Assembly: GCF_030124375.1 (NCBI RefSeq)
Contig: NZ_JASKLS010000012.1
Coordinates: 155,909 to 215,334 of the forward strand
Direction: 5' to 3'
From: Sinorhizobium sp. 6-70
GTDB lineage: Bacteria > Pseudomonadota > Alphaproteobacteria > Rhizobiales > Rhizobiaceae
Length of the DNA stretch: 59,426 nt
Positions 8,566 to 16,800 of the stretch are shown here, one piece after another (the first letter of the stretch is position 1; every line of letters begins with the position of its first letter). The position numbers and the translations under genes were made by a program. The notes beneath the pieces are model-generated. The model worked only from the letters and a program-made list of their open reading frames with translations, was not told the DNA's origin and searched no databases.

Positions 8566-9411
8566 ATGCGATTTTCGGGCAAAGGAACAGCTTTTGCCGT
8601 GGGAGTTGCGACGTTGAAAGACAAGAGTTTCGACAAACTGCTCGGCATCGACGTTGGATACTCGCTGTCGCGACCGACCACGGGGATTGCATGGTGCGCC
8701 GGCGGGAACGTCGGCTGCGCAAAGGCGCATACCGATTGGAACCGTCGACAGCTGCACATTCCGGCATCCACGATGTTTTCGGTTATCGCCATCGATGGCC
8801 CCTTGCTGCCGGTCGACGCGCCCGATGGACTCGACCGCTCCTGCGAGCGGCTCTTCATCCGCGGAGCCTTCCACGCACGCTGCAAGCCGGGGCTCAGCCA
8901 CCACGGCCATGGTCTCGCCCTGAGAAAGGCTGCGGCCGAGACCGCAGCGCAGGTCAGGCACCTTGCGGCTGCGCCGATGATCGGCAGGTCCATCATTCCC
9001 GGCGCCGCAATCATCGAGGCCTTCCCGAACGCCTTTCTCGGCGTTCTTCTCGAGGACGACCGTTTTGCCATGTCCAGGGCAGCGAAGCGCAGAAGGTTTG
9101 ACTGGCTGTACGACCAAGCGGTTGAAAGCCACGTCTTCGACAGACTTCTTGACGCCATCGGCTGGAACAATGACACGCTACTGCAGAAGGTCACAACCGA
9201 GCGAGACCATGAACAACGGGCAGCATGGATCTGCCTGCTGACAGCAGCAACCGCCGTCGCAGGCAAGTCCGAAGCAGTCGGGGACGAGGCCGGCGGCTGG
9301 TTCTGGCTACCGCCGGCGGAGCTTTGGGCGCCTTGGGCGAGGCAGGCTTTGGCGCAGAACAGCGCGGCGGTCTCAGCGAAAGCACGAGCGCCAAGTCCGA
9401 CACGGGTCTAG
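8566..9411 (+). CDS. DUF429-family protein (predicted RNase H-like nuclease fold)
   Basis: A 281-aa protein of the DUF429 family. Visible family landmarks are the first acidic strand KLLGIDVGYS, the second strand VIAIDGPLLP, the segment CERLFIRGAF..RCKPGLSHHGHGLALR and IIPGAAIIEAFPNAFLGVLL. The family is predicted to adopt an RNase H-like fold with conserved Asp/Glu residues; biochemical function is unproven. GATGAGG just upstream overlaps the stop of the preceding gene, so the two are probably co-translated. It is the last chromosomal-type gene before the integrase. Confidence 0.72.
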   Translation: MRFSGKGTAFAVGVATLKDKSFDKLLGIDVGYSLSRPTTGIAWCAGGNVGCAKAHTDWNRRQLHIPASTMFSVIAIDGPLLPVDAPDGLDRSCERLFIRGAFHARCKPGLSHHGHGLALRKAAAETAAQVRHLAAAPMIGRSIIPGAAIIEAFPNAFLGVLLEDDRFAMSRAAKRRRFDWLYDQAVESHVFDRLLDAIGWNNDTLLQKVTTERDHEQRAAWICLLTAATAVAGKSEAVGDEAGGWFWLPPAELWAPWARQALAQNSAAVSAKARAPSPTRV

Positions 9412-9427
9412 CGATTGCGTGATTAAA

Positions 9428-9441
9428 TGGCGGAGAGGGGG
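9428..9441 (-). other. Possible island attachment core (tRNA-Ser 3'-end-like)
   Basis: On the minus strand these bases read CCCCCTCTCCGCCA, matching the 3' acceptor end of many bacterial tRNA-Ser genes including the terminal CCA. The T-loop (GTTCGAA) is absent, so this is not a tRNA gene. P4-type integrases often use tRNA 3' ends, and the integrase starts 200 bases away, so this could be one copy of the att core. No second copy is visible in the window. Confidence 0.35.
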
Positions 9442-9633
9442 TCTGCCATTAATTCCGCCACATCGAATAGCAATCAATCTCATACTGTATTGAAAACAAT
9501 GCGCTTTTTCACTTCTTGGAAATCGCGCTCAGTCTCGTTTCGTATCAATTCAACCCAACCAATCGCGGTCGTTGTGATGGACTGAATGATGGGCTAGAAA
9601 CTGAGTGAGGATCGAACGAACCGGGGAATAACG

Positions 9634-10839
9634 ATGCTGAGTGACGCCAAAGCGAGAAAAATAAAGTCGGGCGATAAGCCAATTTCGGATGGCGCCGTAA
9701 CGGGGCTCTACCTGTATCCCTCGGCCACACCCGGCAGCGGCAAATGGGTTCTGCGGTTTGTCTCGCCGCTGACGGGCAAACGACGCGACATGGGCCTCGG
9801 AAGCTATCCGGCCGTTTCCATCCGTGACGCGCGCGCAAGAGCGTTAGAAGCCCGGACCTTGATCGAGAAAGGCGGCGATCCACTAGAAGAAAGACGACAA
9901 CGGGAAGATGAAGCCAAGAGGGTGGCGAAAATACCGACCTTTGAGGAGGCAGCTCGACGTCACCATGCTGATCGTGCCGAAGCGTTTCGAAACAAGAAGC
10001 ACATCGATCAATGGATCAATACGCTCGAGCAGTACGTCTTCCCGCGGATTGGCAAAAGGCCCGTGAACGAACTGGGACCTTCCGATTTCGCTACCTGCCT
10101 CAAGCCGATCTGGCTCGAAAAGCCGGAGACTGCGTCGCGTATCAAGCAAAGGTGCGACGCCGTGATGGACTGGTGTGCGGCCAGCGGCCACATTTTGGCG
10201 AGCCCGGTCCGGGTTCTAGACAAATTGCTTCCCAAGCAGCCGGGCAAGAGGGAGCGCGTTGAACACCAGCCTGCACTGCCGTGGCGGTCACTGCCGGCAT
10301 TCGTTCGGGATGTCCTGCATGCCGGTCCGCCGAGCACGACCAAGATCATGTTGGAGTTGCTTATCCTGACGTCTTCTCGCTCCGGTGAGATCAGGCAGAT
10401 GCAATGGGACGAAATCGACTTTTCGGATGCGATCTGGACAGTACCGGCATCGCGGATGAAAGCGAAGGTTTTGCATCGCGTGCCGCTAGCCCCGCGAGCG
10501 ATCGCTCTGCTCGAGGGCCAACTGGAGAAGTCCGACACGGGAGAAGGGCTTGTGTTTCCCTCGCGTTCCAACACCCCGATCAGCGACATGACGATGACGA
10601 AGTTCCTGCGTGATCAAAAGGTCACGAGCGATACCCCGGGGCGGATTGCCACCGCCCATGGCTTCCGTTCCAGTTTCCGTGACTGGGCGTCAGAGAACGG
10701 CTACCCACGTGACGTTGCTGAACGCGCTTTGGCCCATACGGTTAAGAACGCAACCGAGGCGGCCTATCACCGTACCGACCTCCTCGACCAGCGCCGGAAG
10801 GTGATGATTGAGTGGGAGAGATACTGTCTCGGTCTCTAG
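9634..10839 (+). CDS. int: P4-type tyrosine recombinase / integrase
   Basis: A 401-aa site-specific tyrosine recombinase. An N-terminal arm-binding domain of the DUF4102 type (residues 1-85, with LYLYPS..GSGKWVLRFVSP..GKRRDMGLGSYP) precedes a core-binding domain and the catalytic domain. Catalytic residues are visible: Arg249 (SSRSGEIR), His342 and Arg345 (HGFRSSFRDW), His368 (ALAHTV) and nucleophile Tyr378 (AAYHRTDLL), so the enzyme looks intact. It probably drives integration and excision of the island. It stands alone at the island's left end, reading inward. Confidence 0.95.
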   Translation: MLSDAKARKIKSGDKPISDGAVTGLYLYPSATPGSGKWVLRFVSPLTGKRRDMGLGSYPAVSIRDARARALEARTLIEKGGDPLEERRQREDEAKRVAKIPTFEEAARRHHADRAEAFRNKKHIDQWINTLEQYVFPRIGKRPVNELGPSDFATCLKPIWLEKPETASRIKQRCDAVMDWCAASGHILASPVRVLDKLLPKQPGKRERVEHQPALPWRSLPAFVRDVLHAGPPSTTKIMLELLILTSSRSGEIRQMQWDEIDFSDAIWTVPASRMKAKVLHRVPLAPRAIALLEGQLEKSDTGEGLVFPSRSNTPISDMTMTKFLRDQKVTSDTPGRIATAHGFRSSFRDWASENGYPRDVAERALAHTVKNATEAAYHRTDLLDQRRKVMIEWERYCLGL

Positions 10840-11316
10840 TTCGGGTGGCGCGAATGGAGAATATGCTTGTCAAGTTTTTCGGGCTGCCTCAAGTGAGACG
10901 CTTGTGCACGTCCAAGGATTATGGAACTAGCGATCTACCGGTCTCTTGGCTAGTCATCTGAGAGCTCGCAACAACGGTGCGTGTCGTGGCGTTGTTGCCG
11001 GTCTCCTCAACAGATGGCCACATAGACTCCGAGTGAACTGACACGTGGCGGGAAGGCATGGAAGGCAGCATGCGGCGCGGGAGAGCTGCATTGACTAGGA
11101 AAGAAACGCGGCGCGCAGACGGGCCAGGAACTCGTCACAAAAGAGCGGGTCTTGGTTCGCGCAACTCGAAGGGCCCAACTGCGCCGGAACCGAATGTCGC
11201 TTGTCATGGGACTGGATGACGAAGAAAAACGACTGTATTGCGAGGAGACGGATTGCTTTCTTGCTGTCACGTGGCCAATCTGCCGCAACCACTGCAGATT
11301 GTTTCCATGGACATGA
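10840..11316. other. Gene-free stretch after the integrase
   Basis: About 475 bases. No supported coding sequence: the longest minus-strand frame (11007-11363) is Ser/Arg-rich, overlaps the next gene's start and resembles nothing. It may hold the promoter of the DUF2971 gene. No tRNA or obvious att repeat was found. Confidence 0.4.
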
Positions 11317-12189
11317 ATGCCGATGCCTAGCGTTGCAAAACGAACGACTAAGAAAATCCGCAAGGCGTCTCCGAGCGAAACACCCAGGTACCTTACGCAT
11401 TACACCGATCTCGCTGGATTTCAGGGGATCATAGCTAACAAGCAGATGTGGTTAAGCCATGCCGGGTTTCTGAACGATCCGGAAGAGCTGCAATATGGCG
11501 TCAACCGCGCAAACGCAGTCCTGCAAAAACTCCTCAAGGGTCAAGACGCTGACGACGGAGGACGGCTCAAGCTGGTCTCAGACATTGCGAGAGATTTCGC
11601 AAAATTTCAGCCGCCCGACGCTTATATCGCGTGCTTCTGCCAGCGGAGCGATTTGCTGAGCCAATGGCGAGGCTACGCGTCACGACAGGGCGTAAGCATC
11701 ACATTTAAGACCGAAGAATTGCTAAGGGCATTTGCGGGTATGGAGGCTGAGCTCCATCAGGTCGTTTATGGGATTAACGAGTCGAACCGGGCACTGAAGT
11801 CTGCGATCGAAGACGAGCTTCCAGATATCATCGACGATGTTCAATATCTGATCGGATCATTGAAAGATAGCGAGATACGTCAAAGCTTTTCAGACCTCAT
11901 TACCAAGATGGTGCCACGCTTTAAGCACTTTGGGTTTAGAGAGGAGCAAGAATGGCGCATTGTGGTCACAAGTCCAGCGAAGCGAGTAATCAAGTTCCGG
12001 CCACGTGGACAACTCTTGCTCCCATATATTGAGCTTGATGCCAAGGGAAAAACACTGGCTATCGAGGACATCACCATCGGACCTGGGGTCAACGATGATG
12101 CGGTCAAAAAGAGCATCCAGTTTTTTCTTCGCCAACACGGGTATGATCCTGAAATCGTTGATCCGAGTTCCACTCCATATAGAACATGA
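11317..12189 (+). CDS. DUF2971-domain protein
   Basis: A 290-aa DUF2971 protein. The family signature is visible: YLTHYTDLAGFQGIIANKQMWLSHAGFLNDPEE near the N-terminus, CFCQRSDLLSQWRGYA in the middle, and FKHFGFREEQEWRIV towards the C-terminus. The order of invariant residues (H/Y near the start, a W-x-x-Y motif, a late E-x-E-W-R) is reminiscent of ADP-ribosyltransferase-like folds, but that is inference; no activity is established to my knowledge. DUF2971 genes are common in defence islands and phage-related regions. Its base composition is lower in GC than the core genes. Monocistronic. Confidence 0.8.
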   Translation: MPMPSVAKRTTKKIRKASPSETPRYLTHYTDLAGFQGIIANKQMWLSHAGFLNDPEELQYGVNRANAVLQKLLKGQDADDGGRLKLVSDIARDFAKFQPPDAYIACFCQRSDLLSQWRGYASRQGVSITFKTEELLRAFAGMEAELHQVVYGINESNRALKSAIEDELPDIIDDVQYLIGSLKDSEIRQSFSDLITKMVPRFKHFGFREEQEWRIVVTSPAKRVIKFRPRGQLLLPYIELDAKGKTLAIEDITIGPGVNDDAVKKSIQFFLRQHGYDPEIVDPSSTPYRT

Positions 12190-12270
12190 CCGAACATTTA
12201 TTGTTTTTTTATCAATGATTTCTGTGCGACTTTCGATTTCACGCAAGTCTGACAGCAGAGCAACCATCAC

Positions 12271-12774
12271 ATGGCATCGATAGATCCGCGCCTCTTCGAA
12301 TTGTTCGACACGCTTCGCGGGTCGCAGCTCGACTGGCTTGTGTTTGAACTAATAGATGGGATCCGAGCTGGCAGAGCGCCGATCGAACCCCCTGAAAACC
12401 TGATGGGCGCGAGGTCTGACGCCCGCACCGGGGCTCGCCGCGAGCTGCCGTTTTCTCCGCCCCCCGAACCAATGCCGATCGAGGGCGACGACCAGGTCGA
12501 GTGGGCGGTCGCCTACGTCTGCGACCGGATGGAGGCAACGGTAGCCGAAATGGAAGCCTGCGCACGTAACCTCACCGTCATTCTCGGCGACGGCGTCAGC
12601 GGGAATGTGAAGGCAAAGCCTATTTCGCAATCCGTGCAGATCCTGCTTCAGGACGACGGACCTGGGAGACAGACCACGCTGAACGATGCTTCAGCAGCCA
12701 GGGCCGAATTGCCGCGGCTTCGCAAAGAACTTGAAGCGTGGTCAGCGCAGGTCAGGAATAATCCCCAGCCATGA
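12271..12774 (+). CDS. Hypothetical protein coupled to a PD-(D/E)XK-like nuclease gene
   Basis: A 167-aa acidic protein I do not recognise. It has a hydrophobic helical N-terminus (LFELFDTLRGSQLDWLVFELIDGIRAG), a Pro-rich linker at about residues 50-75, and a helical C-terminal half (VAYVCDRMEATVAEMEACARNL and ARAELPRLRKELEAW) with coiled-coil character. The stop codon overlaps the next start (ATGA), so the two proteins are translationally coupled and may form a pair. An N-terminal fold similar to effector-associated adaptor domains is possible but cannot be shown by eye. Confidence 0.7.
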   Translation: MASIDPRLFELFDTLRGSQLDWLVFELIDGIRAGRAPIEPPENLMGARSDARTGARRELPFSPPPEPMPIEGDDQVEWAVAYVCDRMEATVAEMEACARNLTVILGDGVSGNVKAKPISQSVQILLQDDGPGRQTTLNDASAARAELPRLRKELEAWSAQVRNNPQP

Positions 12775-13562
12775 TTACCAATGTTGCGACTGCACTAAAC
12801 ACGATTGTTGGAAGGACAACCATTCTCACCAACGCTGCGGGCGCGGGCCGGATGTTCGAGCTCTTCGTGATGACGGAGATCGCACTCGGTCTAAGAAGTT
12901 CAGGCTTTTCCGTGTGGCTTCAGAGATCGGACGGGACGCCGATTAGGCCTACCGACCCAAATCGCCAGTTCATACAACGCGGGGGCGCCCCCAGTGGGGT
13001 TCAGCCAGCGGCCGCAGGTCCTGGCAATGCTGGAGTGATTTGCTTTCAAGCCCCGGGCGGACCTCGCTGGGAAATATGGAATGGCATCCAATTCCAGGGG
13101 CGCAGTCAAACCTTGCACGAGATCGACATCGCGATTGTGCCGTCTAGCGTCGGCGCAGCATTGCGATTAACTGGCGGAAGCCCGACGGGCCGTCCCAGGG
13201 TGGCGATCGAATGCAAGGATGTGGGTGGAAACGGAAGTCTCGACGAGATGCGAACACTGGTCGCCAGACTCTATGACCTAACGCTTTTGCATGCCCATCA
13301 TATTTACCTCGGCCTGACTCCCGAACAGGCAATCCACCCCGGAAGCCCGGTGGGCGCGCGATATCGCGCAGTCCTCACCTACTGGCAGGAAAATCGACGA
13401 ACAAAGAACATCCTCGCGAGGCGAACTGGCTTTGTCCGCGGCACGGCGCCCCTTTCGGGATATCATTCCATCGAACCTCATGGGGAAATTCTCGTCGGCG
13501 GTGCCAGCGTCACAACGCTCGTCAGTTCTGTTGTCGACTGGGCAGTACAGAACGCACTCTGA
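12771..13562 (+). CDS. Putative PD-(D/E)XK restriction endonuclease-like protein
   Basis: A 263-aa protein with the spaced acidic motifs of a PD-(D/E)XK nuclease: an N-terminal helix with Glu (GRMFELFVMTEIALGL, about residue 30), a strand ending in Asp (LHEIDIAIVP, about residue 118), and the strand RVAIECKDVGG (about residues 147-157) supplying E-x-K. A conserved helix follows (LDEMRTLVARLYDLTLLH). Together these suggest a metal-dependent DNA nuclease. It starts inside the stop of the preceding gene and lies immediately upstream of a helicase/methylase operon, so it may supply its cutting function or be an independent two-gene system. No close family is recognised. Confidence 0.68.
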   Translation: MITNVATALNTIVGRTTILTNAAGAGRMFELFVMTEIALGLRSSGFSVWLQRSDGTPIRPTDPNRQFIQRGGAPSGVQPAAAGPGNAGVICFQAPGGPRWEIWNGIQFQGRSQTLHEIDIAIVPSSVGAALRLTGGSPTGRPRVAIECKDVGGNGSLDEMRTLVARLYDLTLLHAHHIYLGLTPEQAIHPGSPVGARYRAVLTYWQENRRTKNILARRTGFVRGTAPLSGYHSIEPHGEILVGGASVTTLVSSVVDWAVQNAL

Positions 13563-13628
13563 TCCTCCATAATCCGGTTGGTAACCCTGAGTTGCTCTGC
13601 TACGGTCCGAATGACATCGGAGGGTTCG

Positions 13629-13842
13629 ATGATCGCGGAGACAACGGATCAATCCATGACAGTGCGCGAACGTGGCGTTCTACTTGAACATTGATGAGAA
13701 GACTGGTTACAGGCTTGGCCAAGCGAGCGGTCTATCGGGCTTTAAATTAGCCGGCGCATGGCGTTTCAAGAGATTGGACGTCGATAACTGGTCCGATCTG
13801 CAGAAGGAAGCTGCGCAGGCCAAGAGATGCGCGGAGAGATGA
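13629..13842 (+). pseudogene. Frameshifted excisionase-like HTH (MerR/HTH_17) gene
   Basis: An ATG at 13629, with a perfect GGAGG 5 bases upstream, opens MIAETTDQSMTVRE. At about 13670 one extra base breaks the frame; reading on from 13672 gives VAFYLNIDEKTGYRL, then SGFKLAGAWRFKRLDVDNW, to TGA at 13842. The joined product of about 70 aa is a standard excisionase-family HTH_17 DNA-binding domain (TVREVAxYLNIDEKTxYRL ... GFKxxGxWRFKRxDID-W). Such small HTH proteins often precede methylase/helicase defence operons as regulators. No slippery heptamer is seen, so it is either truly broken or carries a sequencing error. Confidence 0.75.
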
Positions 13843-13881
13843 TCTCCCCGGCCTTGAGATCAGTGAACTTGGGGGGAGTGA

Positions 13882-16800
13882 GTGAAAGCCTTTGAATTTG
13901 ATCACGATCTTATTGACACCTATGCCCGGTTTTCACGTTCGTTCAGCACCATTCGCGCAGAGGACCTGCGAGGCGAAGTCGAGGCTGAATACGAGGCCGG
14001 GCGCTTTTGGCCTGACAGTCTGCTTTCCCTGAACCCGCGCTACAAACAGGGGCCGACAGTAGATGACCTCGTAGCCTCCGGCGATCTGGACGAGGCAACA
14101 GGCAGGATCTTTAGATTCGGCAGCACCCCAATCCGGTTCTACCGCCATCAGGCGCAGTCGATCGCCAAGGTCAGGATGGGGCAGAGCTTTGTAGTAACTA
14201 CGGGCACCGGCTCGGGGAAATCGATGTGCTTCTTCGTTCCGGTCGTGGATACTATCGTGCGGGCGATCAAAGCGGGTGGTCCGCGTCGAACGCGCGCCAT
14301 CATTGTCTATCCGATGAACGCGCTGGCCAACAGCCAGATCAAGGAAATCGAAAAGTTCATCTCGCAATCGGATCTGCCCGAGAACCTGAAGCCTGTGGTC
14401 AAGCGCTATACCGGCCAGGAGGGTCGAGAAGAGCGCCAGCGGATTGCTGATAATCCACCGGATATCCTGCTGACCAACTTCATAATGGCCGAACTGCTTC
14501 TGACCCGGCAGGACGACCTGGATTCCCGGGTGATAGGCAATGCTTCGGGGCTGGAATTTATCGTTCTGGACGAGCTTCACACCTATCGCGGCCGCCAGGG
14601 GGCCGATGTGGCGGTTCTCGTTCGTCGCCTTCGCAATCGGTGTACTCCGGACAAGACGCCGATCTGCATCGGGACCTCGGCCACCATGGCCAGCGAAGGT
14701 TCGGATGAGAGCAAGGCGCAAGCGGTTGCAAGCGTTGCCTCCCGACTGTTCGGTGCCCAGATCGGTCCGGATGCGGTGATCGACGAGGCTTTACAGCGCG
14801 CTACGGATGACACGCTGACGCTCGAACAGGTCAGGCCGCTCCTGGCGTCCGTGCTTACCTCACCCCTGCCAGAGGCGTTGACGGATGAAGTGCTGCGGCA
14901 ACACCCGCTAGCGGTCTGGGCGGAACTCGCCATCGGACTGAAGGACGAACAGGAACTGCGCCGTCAGAATCCCGTGCCCTTTGGTGAGGCGGTTGAGCGA
15001 CTTTCAGAGGATAGCGGCGTTTCGCCGGAAATCTGCCGCGAGGTTTTCGAGCGCTTTCTGACCCGTGTGAGCCTGTCGGAAACCGAACGTGGCGGGACGG
15101 GCACAGGCGCTTTTCTGGCCTTCAAGTTACACCGTTTCATCTCGGGCGCGGGGGAAGTCTTCACCACGTTGACCGCCCGTCCACGCCGGGTGCTGTTCGA
15201 GGGGCAGCTCGAAGATCCGCAGGCTCCGGGAAACCGGCTTTATCCGACTCGCTTCTGCCGCGACTGCGGGCAGGAGGTGCATGTCGTCACCAAAACGGAA
15301 GACGCCGACGGGTTGCGTTTCCTGCCGCGCAACATCGATGACACGCCGCTCGAGAGCGAGGATGGCGATAGTGCGGGCTATCTTACACCGGTGGGAGATG
15401 GCGATCTCGACTATGTCTTCGACGGCGATATCGACACCTATCCCGAGGATTGGAAGGAGGAGCGCAATGGCATCGAGCGCCTGCGTTCCAACTACAAGAA
15501 GCGGATGCCTGAGCGCCTGAGTATAGGGCCGGACGGGCGTTATAGCTCTGGAGGGCCGGAATTCTGGTTTCTTCCCGGAAAATTCGGCTTCTGCCCCTGC
15601 TGCCAGCACCAGCCACAGCCGCGGATGAGAGAGCGCGGTAAGCTTCCCGGACTTTCCGGCGAGGGACGAAGCTCCGCGACCACGCTCCTGGTCTCGAGTG
15701 CGCTCGAATGGATGAACGGCGACGACAGCGGCGTTCCGCGTGAGAAGCGCAAACTTCTCGGTTTTACCGACAACCGGCAGGATGCGGCGCTTCAGGCTGG
15801 ACACTTCAATGATTTTCTGTTTGTCGGCCTATTGCGTGGCGCGATCCTGCGCGCAGTGCTGGATGCCGGATCCGATGGCCTCAGCGAGGATGATTTCGGC
15901 CTCAAGGCCGTTCGGGCGCTGGGCTTCACTGCCGCCAACAGACAGGCTCTGGTTCATTGGATGCTGGAACCCGATGCCGGTGCCGTTATTCGCGAGGATG
16001 CGCAGCGTGCATTGGCAAAGGTGCTGGCGCATCGGGTTTGGAGCGACCTGCGGCGTGGCTGGCGCTATACCAACCCCAGCCTTGCCGAGCTTGGTCTGAT
16101 CCAGGTCGAGTTTATCGGGCTTGACGATGTCGCCGAGGATAATTCGGCGCTAACCTCCATCCTGCCCGCGCTGGCTGATCTGGATGCTGGTGGGCGGCGC
16201 AACGTCTTGCATTCCGTCTTGTATTTCCTTCTCGAAGGGTTGGCGGTCAATACCGAGGCACTGGATCGCACGGTGCTCGATGGGGTCAGTTTGAAGTCGC
16301 GCAACCTTCTGCGCAGCCCATGGGCGATGGATCAGAAGGAAACCCCGCGTGGCCATACCACGCTTCTTTTGCAAGCACCGGGCAAGGACCGGGTCGGACT
16401 TCGTGAAGAGCAGACAATCCTGCGAGCGGGTCACAATTCCCGGCTGGGCCGACTGATCAATCGCAGATCGGTGATCGGCACCAAATTGAAGAAGGACGAA
16501 TACCTTGCGGTCATGACCGGGCTGATGGAGCTGCTGGCCCGAGAAGGGCTCGTCACGCCGGTCGAGGTCGAGGCCGGTCTCCGTGGTTGGCGATTGGCTC
16601 CATCCGCAGTCCGCATTGTTCCAGGGCCTGCCGCTCTGGGACAGAATACGAAAGGAAATCAGTATTTCCTTGGCCTCTACTCTGCCATCGCCAACGACCT
16701 GAAAGATGGCCGAAGCAGCTATTGGGGACTGGAAGGCCGAGAACACACCGCGCAGGTTTCGCAAAAGCAACGTGAATGGCGCGAGTGGCGGTTCCGCTTC

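Noticed and set aside
9412..9633. A complete tRNA gene at the island's left end
   Set aside because: Only the acceptor-end bases match tRNA-Ser; no T-loop, anticodon or D-arm sequence is present.
13629..13842. Programmed frameshifting to make the HTH protein
   Set aside because: No slippery heptamer, internal Shine-Dalgarno or downstream hairpin at the break near 13670.
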